This document shows, piece after piece, positions 16,719-25,779 of a DNA stretch of 64,000 nucleotides. Each line of letters starts with the position of its first letter. Within the stretch, counting starts at the first letter, position 1. The notes beneath the pieces are model-generated. The model had not been told where the DNA came from. It was given only the letters and a program-made list of their open reading frames with translations, and did not search any database. Position numbers and translations under genes: made by a program. Source of the stretch: Pseudanabaena mucicola str. Chao 1806 (GTDB lineage Bacteria; Cyanobacteriota; Cyanobacteriia; Pseudanabaenales; Pseudanabaenaceae); NCBI RefSeq assembly GCF_030323025.1, contig NZ_CP097329.1, positions 1,519,001 to 1,583,000 of the forward strand, written 5' to 3'.

Positions 16719-18677
16719 ATGTCTAACCCCAAATCAGACTTTGAGTTAGATCGTTATGACATTGAGGCGATCGCCAATTACTACCGTAACCAACCTCTGC
16801 GGGTCTGGTGGCGCTGTGTAGTGATTTTTGTGCCACTAATTTGGTTGTTTCTCAGATTGCGTCTCAATTCTAAAGCATCGGCAGACAAATTAAGAAAATT
16901 GGCAATCGAGTCGCGTCAACTCCTAACTCAATTGGGTCCAGCCTTCATCAAGATTGGTCAAGCACTATCAACACGTCCAGATATCGTACCGCCGATATTT
17001 ATGGATGAACTTGCCGAATTGCAAGACCAATTACCTGCTTTTGACAATGATATTGCCTTCCAATTTATCCGCGAGGCTCTAGGGGCTGATCCATCAGAAG
17101 TCTATGCAGAAATATCCGAAAACCCGATCGCTGCTGCGTCTCTAGGACAAGTCTACAAGGGGAGATTGCGAACGGGAGAACTTGTTGCCATCAAAGTGCA
17201 GCGTCCTGATATCGCCGCAGGTATTGCCCTTGATATGTATATCCTTAGAGGCATTGCCACATGGTTGAGAAAGACTTTCAAATTTGTGCGGAGTAACTTA
17301 GCTGCCATTCTTGATGAGTTTGCCAGTCGCATTTTTGAGGAAATGGACTATACCTTTGAGGGACATAATGCCGAGAAATTTGCTAAATATTATGGTGAAT
17401 TAGAAGGAATCTATGTGCCAAAAATCTATTGGCAGTATACCGCCAAGCGAGTACTGACAATGGAATGGATTGAAGGAATTAAGTTAACTAATGTCCAAAA
17501 AGTGAAAGAAGCTGGCTTTGATAGTCGGCATATCATTGAAGTTGGAGTGCAATGCTCTTTACGGCAATTACTCGATTATGGCTATTTTCATGCTGATCCA
17601 CATCCTGGAAATCTATTAGTAATGGAAGATGGTAAACTTGCCTATTTAGATTTTGGGATGATGAGCGAAGTTTCGTCAGAGCAGAGATTTGGGTTGATTG
17701 AAGCGATCGTGCATTTGGTGAATCGTGATTTTGCTGCACTTTCTAAAGACTATGTGCGTTTAGGCTTCCTAACCGAGGATATTGATTTTAGTGCGATCGT
17801 ACCTGCTTTATCAGAAGTCTTTAATCCGCCTGAAGGTCAGAGCTTGACGCAAATGGATTTTAAAGACATGACTGATCAACTTTCGCAGATCATGTATGAC
17901 TATCCCTTCCAAGTTCCTGCTTACTATGCACTAATTATCCGATCACTAGTTACTCTTGAAGGCATTGCTTTTAGTGTTGATCGCAATTTCAAGGTATTGG
18001 CAGTCGCCTATCCCTATGTTGCCAACCGCTTACTTACCGATCCCGCCCCAGAGTTACGTATGGCGCTTAAGGATTTACTATTCCGCGATGGTGAATTCCG
18101 TTGGAATCGCCTCGAAAATCTCTTGAGTAATGCTCAAACGAATCCTGACTATAATTTGAATGGTACTCTCGACAAAGGCATAGATTTCTTACTGTCTGAG
18201 CGCAGTGAGTTCATACATGAACGCATTATTGATGAAATTGTCAAAGGGATTGAAGTGGAAGCCAGTAAGCGTTTACCTGAGCGACTGCGTACTTCGTTAA
18301 TTGGTGATATTGTGGTTGACACTCAAGTTAAAGAAGGAATCACTAAAACAGAACCGCCATCGAGTTTAGGATATATCGCCAGACTATGGTCAATCCTCCA
18401 AAAAGATAAAGCAATTACTCCCAATGAGATTTTGCCACTAGCAACTCGCATTCTCAGTAAACCTCAAACTCTAAGTCTTGGTCGTGATGTTATCTCTAAG
18501 CTAGCCTTGCGATCGCTAGTTAGGACAATTCGTGGAGTTTTACTCCGTGATGAGCAAAAGTACCAGACCGATAAACAGGAAAGTCTAGTCAAGGATGCTA
18601 AACCTAGTCCTCAAGGTGAAGAAAGGGAATTAGTGGGATCTGGTTTAAGACGATCAGTTAATGGACGCAGTTGGTAA
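16719..18677 (+). CDS. ABC1/UbiB family atypical kinase
   Basis: 652 residues. Family motifs: LGPAFIKIGQALSTRPDIVPP (the KxGQ helix covering the active site), AAASLGQVYKGRLRTG (alanine-rich nucleotide loop), VAIKVQRPD (catalytic Lys), YFHADPHPGNLLV (catalytic loop) and LAYLDFGMMSE (metal-binding DFG). N-terminal hydrophobic stretch CVVIFVPLIWLFLRLRL suggests membrane association. In bacteria UbiB/AarF ATPases support quinone-lipid metabolism; cyanobacteria and plastids have several paralogues linked to plastoquinone and tocopherol turnover. Full length, with a hydrophilic C-terminal tail. Confidence 0.92.
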   Translation: MSNPKSDFELDRYDIEAIANYYRNQPLRVWWRCVVIFVPLIWLFLRLRLNSKASADKLRKLAIESRQLLTQLGPAFIKIGQALSTRPDIVPPIFMDELAELQDQLPAFDNDIAFQFIREALGADPSEVYAEISENPIAAASLGQVYKGRLRTGELVAIKVQRPDIAAGIALDMYILRGIATWLRKTFKFVRSNLAAILDEFASRIFEEMDYTFEGHNAEKFAKYYGELEGIYVPKIYWQYTAKRVLTMEWIEGIKLTNVQKVKEAGFDSRHIIEVGVQCSLRQLLDYGYFHADPHPGNLLVMEDGKLAYLDFGMMSEVSSEQRFGLIEAIVHLVNRDFAALSKDYVRLGFLTEDIDFSAIVPALSEVFNPPEGQSLTQMDFKDMTDQLSQIMYDYPFQVPAYYALIIRSLVTLEGIAFSVDRNFKVLAVAYPYVANRLLTDPAPELRMALKDLLFRDGEFRWNRLENLLSNAQTNPDYNLNGTLDKGIDFLLSERSEFIHERIIDEIVKGIEVEASKRLPERLRTSLIGDIVVDTQVKEGITKTEPPSSLGYIARLWSILQKDKAITPNEILPLATRILSKPQTLSLGRDVISKLALRSLVRTIRGVLLRDEQKYQTDKQESLVKDAKPSPQGEERELVGSGLRRSVNGRSW

Positions 18678-18684
18678 TTTAGAA

Positions 18685-18746
18685 AAACCTATGGCTTCGA
18701 CTTCGCTCAGCCATAGGTTTATGTTTGGCTGAGCAAAGCCGTAGCC
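18685..18746. repeat. Palindromic repeat family I, copy 1 (possible terminator of the UbiB gene)
   Basis: A 12-bp stem AAACCTATGGCT/AGCCATAGGTTT with loop TCGACTTCGCTC, then GGCTGAGCAAAGCCGTAGCC. The same GGCT-(A/T)CGACTTCGCTCAGC theme returns near 42970 and 59190, so this is a dispersed repeat that may double as a terminator. Confidence 0.55.
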
Positions 18747-18771
18747 AATGATGTTGACAACTGGATTGCTT

Positions 18772-18969
18772 TATAGCGTTTTTCAAACAATCGAGTTATA
18801 TAGGTGTGTTTGCCCGCCAAAGGCGGGCAAACACACCTGTACTTCACCAGACTTGTATAGCGGTTTTCAAATGAGTGTGTACTCATTTGAAAACAAAAAA
18901 TCAGTCCCATTAAGAGTTTTGAGTTTTCATTTTGCCGTAGGCAAAATGAAAACCGCTATAAACGCTATA
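18772..18969. mobile_element. MITE family C, copy 1, carrying a nested family A element
   Basis: Ends TATAGCGTTTTTCAAACAAT and AAACGCTATA; inner hairpin GGTGTGTTTGCCCGCC/GGCGGGCAAACACACC. A family A element interrupts it at a TA: left part ends CAGACTTGTA, right part begins TAAACGCTATA. The intact relative at 54689 reads CTGATAAACGCTA at this place. Confidence 0.85.
18856..18960. mobile_element. MITE family A, copy 4, nested in family C
   Basis: 105 bp with TATAGCGG/CCGCTATA ends, flanked by the TA pair described for the host element. Almost identical to copies 2 and 5. Confidence 0.9.
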
Positions 18970-19021
18970 TACCCAATTGGGGTGACGATGGTTATAATAT
19001 AATTGCTGTAAATTACTAGAT

Positions 19022-19126
19022 TATTGCAGTTTTCACTTTTCCGTACAGAAAATGAAAAACCAAAAACCTTATGATGATTGTTTCTTGGTTGTCAAATGAG
19101 TAAGTACCCATTTAAAAACTGCAATA
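19022..19126. repeat. Diverged family A relative next to a tRNA gene
   Basis: TATTGCAGTTTTCACTTTTC...CCATTTAAAAACTGCAATA; exactly 105 bp, same inner organisation (FTTTCC-type hairpin then TCAAATGAGTAAGTACCCATTT) but about one third of positions differ. An old copy or subfamily. It ends 8 bp before tRNA-Arg. Confidence 0.65.
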
Positions 19127-19134
19127 TATTCGTT

Positions 19135-19208
19135 GGGGCTGTGGCTCAGTTGGATAGAGCAAGCGCCTCCTAAGCGCTAGGTCATCGGTTCGATCCCGAT
19201 CAGTCCCG
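19135..19208 (+). tRNA. tRNA-Arg (CCU)
   Basis: Complete cloverleaf: acceptor GGGGCTG/CAGTCCC, D arm GCTC AGTTGGATA GAGC, anticodon stem AGCGC/GCGCT with loop CTCCTAA (anticodon CCT), T arm ATCGG TTCGATC CCGAT, discriminator G. CCA is not encoded. No group I intron, though tRNA-Arg(CCU) is one of the cyanobacterial tRNAs that can carry one. Confidence 0.95.
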
Positions 19209-19284
19209 TTCATCGAATACCCTGCGATCTCCATGGCAACACACCAAGGAAGTATCCTCTTTCAGAATCAAAATTAAGACTGTA

Positions 19285-19375
19285 AGGATTTACGCAAACC
19301 GAACAAATTTATTTGATTTGAGGAACATGAGGTGCAGTCAAAGCCCGCACCTCATCAAAACAGTGCGTAAGCCCT
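19285..19375. repeat. Palindromic repeat family B, copy 4 (diverged)
   Basis: AGGATTTACGCAAACCGAAC, an inner hairpin GAGGTGC/GCACCTC, ending GTGCGTAAGCCCT. Several mismatches against the other copies, so older. Confidence 0.75.
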
Positions 19376-19465
19376 AATTGTGTAGAGAGACTTCAAAGTT
19401 ATAGCTGCAAGTCACGGTAGAATAAGCGTAGCTGAGCAAGAGTTATTTGTTTGTAGGAGTTGAGT

Positions 19466-20731
19466 TTGATTTCTTCAGCAGCATTGTCTAAAAGTTTAGA
19501 GTCTGATACTTTAGAACGTGATCGCGAACAAGCATTATCTATGCATCGATCACATTTTCCTGCTTTAGAAATTAAAAATCGCACTTACTTTAACTACGGC
19601 GGTCAAGGAGTTTTATGTGAATCTGCATTAGAATCAATTACCAGAAACTTTCATCATATTGAACAATTAGGTTGCTTCTCCAATGCCGCAGGTGACTGGA
19701 TGATGTCAGAATATGCAGCTACTAAAGAAGCGATCGCCCAAGAGTTTCAAGTGAGTGCCAATACAATTACCCTCACTGAAAATACAACGATTGGCTGCAA
19801 TATTGCATTGTGGTCTGTGGATTGGCAACAAGGCGATCGCCTATTGCTATCGGACTGCGAACATCACGGAATTATCGCTAGTGCCGTCCAAATTCAAAAA
19901 CGCTTTGGTGTGGAAATCGATTATTTCCCTCTGAGTAATACTCATAATGCTAGTGCCAATGGTAAAGATAGTACTGACGTTGTGGACTTACTAGTACAGC
20001 ATTTACAACCAAAGACTCGTATGGTCATGATCAGCCACATTTGCTGGAATACAGGACAGGTTTTGCCACTACAAGCAATAGTTAAAGCTTGCCATGAGCA
20101 TCAGGTCTTGGTTGCGGTTGATGCAGCGCAGTCAGTAGGTGTATTACCCCTCAACCTTGGGGAAATTGCCGCAGATTTTTATGCCTTTACTACCCATAAA
20201 TGGTGGTGTGCGCCCCTTGGGTTGGGAGCCTTGTATATTCGTCCTGAAATCTTTGCCCAAATTGAGCCTGTCTTCGTCGGTTGGCGCGGACTCACAAGCA
20301 AAACACCAATTCCTCAGTGGAAACAGGATGGCTCTAAGTTTGAAGTAGCTAGTTCAACCTATACCCTTTACGAGGCTTTACGCATAGCGATCGCCTATGC
20401 CCACAGTTGGGGTACACAACAACAACGCTATCAACGCATCTGTGAATTAAGCCAGTTACTATGGCAACAACTTAATGAGCTACCCCACATTAATTGCGTT
20501 CGTCAATCACCTCCAGAATCGGGTTTAGTTTCCTTCCAAATTAATCGAGATATCGCTAAAAGTGTGATCGCGCAAAAGTCTCACGGGCTAATTGCCAGAC
20601 AACTAGAATCGGAACATCAAGTATTTATCCGTGCTCTTCCTAAACCAGACTGTCTTAGGGCTTCAGTGCATTACCTAACTTCGATGGCAGATCTTGATCG
20701 CCTCACCTCTACCATCGCCACTCTCGCTTAA
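19466..20731 (+). CDS. Class V aminotransferase-fold PLP enzyme (cysteine desulfurase/C-S lyase-like)
   Basis: About 421 residues. PLP signatures: NYGGQGVL near the start, LTENTTIGCNIALW, LLSDCEHHGI, MISHICWNTGQVLPLQAI, AVDAAQSVGVLPLNL (PLP-binding Asp) and the lysine in FYAFTTHKWWCAPLGLGALYI. The NYGGQG start resembles the cyanobacterial L-cysteine/cystine C-S lyase (C-DES type) more than housekeeping IscS/SufS; such enzymes release sulfide or persulfide from cysteine/cystine. Start is uncertain: AGGAG at 19455 suits the TTG at 19466 (6-base spacing); an in-frame ATG at 19541 lies right before the conserved core. Confidence 0.82.
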   Translation: MISSAALSKSLESDTLERDREQALSMHRSHFPALEIKNRTYFNYGGQGVLCESALESITRNFHHIEQLGCFSNAAGDWMMSEYAATKEAIAQEFQVSANTITLTENTTIGCNIALWSVDWQQGDRLLLSDCEHHGIIASAVQIQKRFGVEIDYFPLSNTHNASANGKDSTDVVDLLVQHLQPKTRMVMISHICWNTGQVLPLQAIVKACHEHQVLVAVDAAQSVGVLPLNLGEIAADFYAFTTHKWWCAPLGLGALYIRPEIFAQIEPVFVGWRGLTSKTPIPQWKQDGSKFEVASSTYTLYEALRIAIAYAHSWGTQQQRYQRICELSQLLWQQLNELPHINCVRQSPPESGLVSFQINRDIAKSVIAQKSHGLIARQLESEHQVFIRALPKPDCLRASVHYLTSMADLDRLTSTIATLA

Positions 20732-20806
20732 AACACTTGAAACACAAGTGCATCTTTTACATCCGAATCTTAACTAAACTAACTCAATAATTACTAGGCT
20801 CTCGTC

Positions 20807-21406
20807 ATGGCTCTTTTCTCACAGGCTCCTCAACAAAATAAAAAAAGCGAAATTTTATCGAGATCGCAGGTTCTCATTGCTATGGCAGTAACCGCGATTA
20901 TCTTCTTAGGAATTTCTAAGGGTTGGGTCTACTTAACAGGTATACCAATGGTTCCGCTTTACTGGCAAACAGAACATGGAGTGATCGGTTTTGGCATAGG
21001 TCTAGGAGTGGCTTTGCTCAGTAGTCTAATTTATGAAATATGGGAAAGCTATCGACTTGCGGCTCAAGAATATCTGGAAATGGTACTTAGACCCTTAGAA
21101 CTGATCGATTTAATTTGGTTAGGTTTATTACCAGGATTGAGCGAGGAGATGTTATTTCGTGGTGTGGCTCTACCTGCTCTGGGAATGAATGGAATAGCCT
21201 TGATTATTACCAGTGTTGTGTTTGGCGTATTGCACATGGCAAGTGCCAAGCATATGTCCTACACTGTTTGGGCGATCGCTGTGGGGATGATGCTTGGTGC
21301 AGTGACGATGTATACGGGTAATCTTTTATCAGCAATCATGGCTCATGTGTTGACCAATGCACTCTCAGGTTTAATTTGGAAATACAAGCAATCAAAGAAT
21401 GTCTAA
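20807..21406 (+). CDS. CPBP family intramembrane glutamic endopeptidase
   Basis: 199 residues with about five membrane helices. The ABI/CPBP motifs are present: PGLSEEMLFRGVALPALG (EExxxR), FGVLHMASAKH (second His motif) and LLSAIMAHVLTNALSGLIW (HxxxN). The family includes CAAX-processing-type proteases and bacteriocin-immunity proteins. In cyanobacteria many paralogues exist with unknown substrates. Follows the PLP enzyme by 75 bp on the same strand; may be co-transcribed. Confidence 0.9.
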   Translation: MALFSQAPQQNKKSEILSRSQVLIAMAVTAIIFLGISKGWVYLTGIPMVPLYWQTEHGVIGFGIGLGVALLSSLIYEIWESYRLAAQEYLEMVLRPLELIDLIWLGLLPGLSEEMLFRGVALPALGMNGIALIITSVVFGVLHMASAKHMSYTVWAIAVGMMLGAVTMYTGNLLSAIMAHVLTNALSGLIWKYKQSKNV

Positions 21407-22074
21407 ACCTTAATCCGAGTTTGTCAATAAGATTGTATCAAGAAAGAATAGAGGGGAAAGCGATCGCCAAGTTCAATGGCAAAACGATTGAGAGCAACTT
21501 TCCAAATCGACCAGTCCAAATGTGAAATCATTTGTGGAATGAGCATTGTCAGCAGTGTATCGGCGGAAATAGTCAAGCTTGTATAAATCACTAAAAGACA
21601 GTCGTCCCAACCGAGGAAGGATAAGACGGATATGTGGAATAAATACCCAAAAACATCCGCCTCTTGCTAGTAGGAGCCCATAAAGGATGGGGAAGACCCC
21701 ATACCAAAACGCTAAAAGATAGGAGTTTCGTGCATCAACCGAATTTGGTTGAATGCAACAAACCGATCGTGCTAGGGTCTGACTACAGTACCTTGGCATG
21801 GATACCAGAGATGACAGGGAGTTGGGCAATGGGATACGTCTCTCTGATCCTAGCTCTAGCATTGTTTGCAGGGTTTGCCAATGTTTCTCACAGAAATCGG
21901 CTAATGGTCTATATCCATGATAATTACACAGTAATCCCTACCCTACAATCCTTTCCGAAAATAAAACCACCCTGCTCTCCCATTAAGGGGAGATCGGCTA
22001 AAAATTTCTGATTCCCCCTTCTCTCAGAAGGTTTTAGGGGATTAGGGAATTCTAAGTTGTACATCGAGTTTAAC
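21407..22074. other. Gene-poor stretch with possible decayed coding sequence
   Basis: No gene I can defend. Two overlapping opposite-strand open frames exist (minus 21473-21862; plus 21664-22011). On the minus strand hydrophobic segments switch frame (SYLLAFWYGVFPILYGLLLA in one, YLFHISVLSFLGWDDCLLVI then LDWSIWKVALNRFAIELGD in another), as in a frameshifted membrane protein; I could not name a family. 21960-22060 is repeat-like. Confidence 0.35.
21960..22055. repeat. REP-like double hairpin (family K)
   Basis: Contains CTCCCATTAAGGGGAG and then CCCCCTTCTCTCAGAAGG followed by TTTTAGGGGATTAGGG: two small inverted repeats of the pyrimidine/purine type common between cyanobacterial genes. A related sequence sits inside ligA near 50800. 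Confidence 0.5.
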
Positions 22075-22437
22075 CTAACTAATTAACTGCTTAATGGTTT
22101 TAATTAATTCAGGTGGATGATAAGGCTTGGTTAAGTATGCATCTGCCCCCTGTTTCATACCCCAGTACTTATCAAATTCCTCACTTTTGGTTGTACACAT
22201 AATTACGGGCAAATCCTTCGTAGAGGCATTACTTTTGATCCAACGGCATAACTCATAGCCATTCATCCGAGGCATAACCACATCGGTGACAACAAGATCG
22301 GGAGTTGAAGCCTTAAGTTTTTCCACTGCATCAGCACCATCATGGGCTTCTATAACTTCTAGACCATGCTGTTTTAAATGTGCCGAGACCATCTCCAACA
22401 CCATCGGACTATCGTCCACTACAAGGACTTTTACCAT
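22075..22437 (-). CDS. Single-domain response regulator, PilH/PixH-like
   Basis: 120 residues, a lone CheY-like receiver. Acidic pocket in VLVVDDSP, phosphoacceptor Asp in DLVVTDVVMPRMNGYELC, conserved Thr in IMCTTKSEE and Lys in YLTKPYHPPEL. The sequence style (MVKVLVVDDSPMVLEMVSAHLKQHG, WGMKQGADAYLTKP) matches the PilH/PixH regulators of type IV pilus motility and phototaxis. No pil/pix partner genes adjoin, so the role is inferred. ATG at 22437 has AGGAAGG upstream; a longer frame adds 10 unlikely residues. Confidence 0.85.
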   Translation of the reverse strand: MVKVLVVDDSPMVLEMVSAHLKQHGLEVIEAHDGADAVEKLKASTPDLVVTDVVMPRMNGYELCRWIKSNASTKDLPVIMCTTKSEEFDKYWGMKQGADAYLTKPYHPPELIKTIKQLIS

Positions 22438-22730
22438 AACTGCCTTCCTGCTTTTCCGGTTGTGCATTAGCTAAGATCTTCGCGAACATTCAATTCAAAA
22501 AAGAATTAATGCAATTTCCAAAGATCAATCACTACTGCAATCATAAAATTTCTAAAACCTTAAAAATAAGATAAGGTTAAGAATATTAGCTAATCAACAT
22601 TAACTGTTTTTTGATTGCTTCTTTACAGAATTGTTGACCCAACTCAAGCTGATCAATGAACAATCTCAATGAAAAGCGTCGTTATTGTTGACAGTATATC
22701 AGAATGCATCTTAGTTAGAGTGCGATAGTA

Positions 22731-23711
22731 ATGGTTACAGTTGAAGGTTTGAGCAAAATTTATAATATTGCGGTCAAGGAATCAGGACTATTTGGTACTC
22801 TTAAGCATTTTTGGCATCGTCAATATCGTGAGATCGCGGCAGTTAGAGATATCTCCTTTAAGATATCCTCTGGTGAAATGGTGGGATTTTTAGGTCCAAA
22901 TGGCGCAGGCAAAACCACGACACTAAAAATGCTGACAGGTTTAATTCATCCGTCATCGGGTAAAGTACATGTCGCAGGACATATTCCCTTTCGTCGTGAT
23001 GCGGGCTTTCTCCAAAAAATCACCTTAGTCATGGGGCAGAAACAGCAATTAATTTGGGATTTGCCAGCCCTAGACTCATTACGCATGAATGCGGCAGTGT
23101 ATGACATTCCCGAAAAAATATTTAAACACCGTGTTAGTGAATTGACCGAGATGCTATCGCTTGAAGGCAAACTGTCGCAACCAATGCGGAAACTATCCCT
23201 TGGTGAGCGCATGAAGGCGGAGTTGCTCGCGGCGCTCTTACATCAACCACAGGTGTTGTTTTTAGATGAACCGACCTTGGGGCTAGATGTTAATGCTCAG
23301 GCAAATGTACGCGAATTTTTGAGGGAATATAATCAGCGTTATCAAGCTACGATTTTGTTAACCAGTCACTATATGGCAGATATTACGGCTTTATGTAAGC
23401 GAGTATTGTTAATTCATCAAGGGGGACTGATCTATGACGGTAGTTTGGATAGATTGCATAATAATTTTGCGCCCTATCGGGAAGTGCGGATAGAGTTAGC
23501 CAAACCTATAGGTGATCGCAATGATTTACAGAAATATGGTCAAATCCTAAATATCGATAGTCAAGCAGTTTGCTTTTTAGTACCAAGAGAAAATCTGACA
23601 AAGGTAGTTTCTCAGATGCTTGCCGAACTAGAAATCTTGGATTTATCAGTAAATGAGCCCGCGATTGAGGAAGTAATTGGTAGTGTTTTTAATGCTGGCA
23701 CTGTCAATTAA
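22731..23711 (+). CDS. ABC transporter ATP-binding protein (ABC-2 exporter type)
   Basis: 326 residues. Walker A GPNGAGKTT, signature LSLGERMKAELLAALL, Walker B VLFLDEPTLGLD, H-loop LLTSHYMADI. The long N-terminus and C-terminal extension match the ATPases that pair with ABC-2 permeases of the YadH/DUF990 kind. No permease follows; instead a family E element is inserted at the stop codon and the next gene is on the other strand, so the permease is elsewhere or lost. Substrate unknown. Confidence 0.88.
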   Translation: MVTVEGLSKIYNIAVKESGLFGTLKHFWHRQYREIAAVRDISFKISSGEMVGFLGPNGAGKTTTLKMLTGLIHPSSGKVHVAGHIPFRRDAGFLQKITLVMGQKQQLIWDLPALDSLRMNAAVYDIPEKIFKHRVSELTEMLSLEGKLSQPMRKLSLGERMKAELLAALLHQPQVLFLDEPTLGLDVNAQANVREFLREYNQRYQATILLTSHYMADITALCKRVLLIHQGGLIYDGSLDRLHNNFAPYREVRIELAKPIGDRNDLQKYGQILNIDSQAVCFLVPRENLTKVVSQMLAELEILDLSVNEPAIEEVIGSVFNAGTVN

Positions 23712-23717
23712 AAAATC

Positions 23718-23798
23718 GATAGTGCGGCAAAGTAATTTTTTTAGTAACTGTGTTGCGGGCGCGAAGCGCCCGCAACACAGTTACATTGCATGACCACC
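23718..23798. mobile_element. MITE family E, copy 2 (reverse), at a stop codon
   Basis: 81 bp: GATAGTGCGGCAAAGTAATT...TTACATTGCATGACCACC with the central hairpin GTTGCGGGCGC/GCGCCCGCAAC. Perfect 8-bp duplication AAAAAATC (23710-23717 and 23799-23806). The left copy overlaps the last two bases of the ABC ATPase stop codon TAA. Confidence 0.93.
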
Positions 23799-23863
23799 AA
23801 AAAATCAAAAGTATCTGCATCTGAGAATACAGGACATAGACGGCAATCCAAGCACCCTATGTC

Positions 23864-25246
23864 CTATATTCTGTTGAGGTACTTAGCAACCTCATCAACT
23901 GTGATTGGTTCATTGGATTTACTGGGGACATCGACAACGATCAAAAATCCTTCAACTTTGCCCTTACCGACTGTATTTAAAGCATCAAGAATCTTGGGCA
24001 TATCTGCCTTGATTAGGCTTCCACGCTGATCATAGATTTCTAGTGCCGAGAGACAGCCTAAGGTTGCATTCCAATCAAAATATTTGGTATTGACTACTTT
24101 ATCTTTATTTCGGAAGAAGTCGATCGCTGCCCCGCTGCCATGAATACGAAATAGCGATCGCCCAACATTACCAGCCCAATAGCTTTGAAGTATAGGTTGA
24201 TAATTACGCCATGTGGGAGGGAGGAGTGCTTGATAAGATTGGAGATTACCTGTGAATTTCCCTTTTTGATTGGGTAAAAAAGCCTGAACACCATCCTCAA
24301 AAGGCAAAAATAGATTCACTAATGAAAATTGTCCATAGGCATGAAATAATTCATCATCAGGTTGCAATGAGACTCCTTCCATTCGATAAATCCCCTGTGG
24401 TGTGCGTCCATTAGTAAAGTACCAATCAAGATTTCGTAAGGATTGTAGTAATAGAGGAACTGACCAAAGTTGTTTACCTTGTTTTAGGAATTTTCCTTTA
24501 CTATCCTTGACTACTGCCAAACATAAAACCTTGCGATTTGGTCGGCAAAGAACGTACATCTGGGACTGTTGTGGCGCAATTTGCCATTTCAACAAATCTG
24601 CAAGGTTGGGAATTGTGGAGTCTTGAGTCGATTCATTGCGAGCTGTTTCGATGGTTGCTCGTAAATATAAGTCTTGCTGCCAATTGGGAAAACGTTGCTG
24701 AATTTTAAGAATGAGATTTTCAAGTTGTGCTTTGTTAAGGCTTTGAGCAGGATCGGTGGATTTAGTTAGAGCTGACAGCGATAGTGCGATCCATTGCGAA
24801 TCGCTACTTTCATTGACTGTGCGAACAAAATAGGGCTTCAGTTTGCCATATACAGCAGGTTTGAGTGTATATAGTTGCATCCCTACCTGCATTGCCGTAT
24901 CGATGATGCCCTTTTGCGGATCGGTGAGCTTTGGAGCCGTTGTCATCTGCAAAACATTGGCTAGGGCTTGCACAGCGTAGTTTTCTTCCAGAGTTAATAC
25001 CCCGATCGCCCATAGAGAATCTTGCCAATGCCCAGCGTTACTGTCAGTAATTGGATATTTTTTGAGATCAAATCTACTAGGATGCGCCTTTTGCTGTTGA
25101 TCTTGAATTTGGGAATTTCTGGCTGTTTCAGTGGCTTTGGGTTGATAAGAACGGATCGGCGGAGTCTGTGCCTTTGCCATTTGGGCTGAAGTAGAGGCGG
25201 CAAAAAAGGCGATCGCTGCCAAAGCACTAGACATGAATTGATACAT
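23864..25246 (-). CDS. Secreted L,D-transpeptidase-like (YkuD-like) protein
   Basis: 460 residues from the chosen ATG. Signal peptide MYQFMSSALAAIAFFAASTSAQMAKAQ, an alpha-helical N-terminal half of unknown role, then a beta-rich C-terminal part with FRIHGSGAAIDFF and ATLGCLSALEIYD: the spaced His-Gly and Ser/Gly-Cys pattern of the L,D-transpeptidase catalytic site (H...G...GC). GRTPQGIYRMEG is also typical of that fold. I infer a periplasmic cell-wall enzyme. ATG at 25246 is used because the signal peptide begins there; the frame is open to 25300. Confidence 0.65.
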   Translation of the reverse strand: MYQFMSSALAAIAFFAASTSAQMAKAQTPPIRSYQPKATETARNSQIQDQQQKAHPSRFDLKKYPITDSNAGHWQDSLWAIGVLTLEENYAVQALANVLQMTTAPKLTDPQKGIIDTAMQVGMQLYTLKPAVYGKLKPYFVRTVNESSDSQWIALSLSALTKSTDPAQSLNKAQLENLILKIQQRFPNWQQDLYLRATIETARNESTQDSTIPNLADLLKWQIAPQQSQMYVLCRPNRKVLCLAVVKDSKGKFLKQGKQLWSVPLLLQSLRNLDWYFTNGRTPQGIYRMEGVSLQPDDELFHAYGQFSLVNLFLPFEDGVQAFLPNQKGKFTGNLQSYQALLPPTWRNYQPILQSYWAGNVGRSLFRIHGSGAAIDFFRNKDKVVNTKYFDWNATLGCLSALEIYDQRGSLIKADMPKILDALNTVGKGKVEGFLIVVDVPSKSNEPITVDEVAKYLNRI

Positions 25247-25312
25247 AGTTTCTCGAACCGCACAGTGTTCGTGTAATGTATCACAAACTTTTTTTCTCAA
25301 AAATAAAGAGAT

Positions 25313-25353
25313 TCCTTAGTAGATGTGATTTTGCAGTAGGCAAAATCACATCT
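25313..25353. repeat. Short perfect inverted repeat
   Basis: TAGATGTGATTTTGC and GCAAAATCACATCTA around an AGTAG centre, just upstream of the transpeptidase-like gene and abutting a family F element. The centre resembles the TTTTGCCTACGGCAAAA core of family A. Confidence 0.6.
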
Positions 25354-25354
25354 A

Positions 25355-25454
25355 AGTAGCTAGACATAAGTAAACTGAAAACCGAGAGTTTTGTTCCGCC
25401 CACTTAGCGGGCGGAACAAAACTCTGGTTTGGGTTTTAATTAAGTTGAGCTACT
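25355..25454. mobile_element. MITE family F, copy 1
   Basis: AGTAGCTAGACATAAGTAAA...TTAAGTTGAGCTACT with a strong inner hairpin GAGTTTTGTTCCGCCC/GGGCGGAACAAAACTC. Preceded by TA. The second copy is at 54037, nested in a family E element. Confidence 0.8.
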
Positions 25455-25523
25455 AAGCACAACTAACCTTTTTAGGATTACCTGAATGAGTATGTACTAA
25501 TTTCTAATGCGTTATGTTAAGTA

Positions 25524-25596
25524 TGGAGCTAAGGGAACTCGAATCCCTGACCCCCTCAATGCCATTGAGGTGCGCTACCAACTGCGCTATAGCCCC
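25524..25596 (-). tRNA. tRNA-Ala (GGC)
   Basis: Reading the minus strand: acceptor GGGGCTA/TAGCTCC, D arm GCGC AGTTGGTA GCGC, anticodon stem CCTCA/TGAGG with loop ATGGCAT (anticodon GGC), T arm CAGGG ATTCGAG TTCCCTT-type, discriminator A. CCA not encoded. Confidence 0.93.
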
Positions 25597-25779
25597 GAAG
25601 TATGATTTATGAGCTAATCAATTTATTAGCTTGATTATAATCGCTTAAATTAGATTTTATGTCAAATGCGATCGCCTTAATAATGCAAATAATTTTTCCT
25701 TCGCTAAAGTGATTGGCATTGCTAAGGGACTTGCAGGGAAGTAAGTAACTAAACCTATACAAAACACAAAAATAAATAT

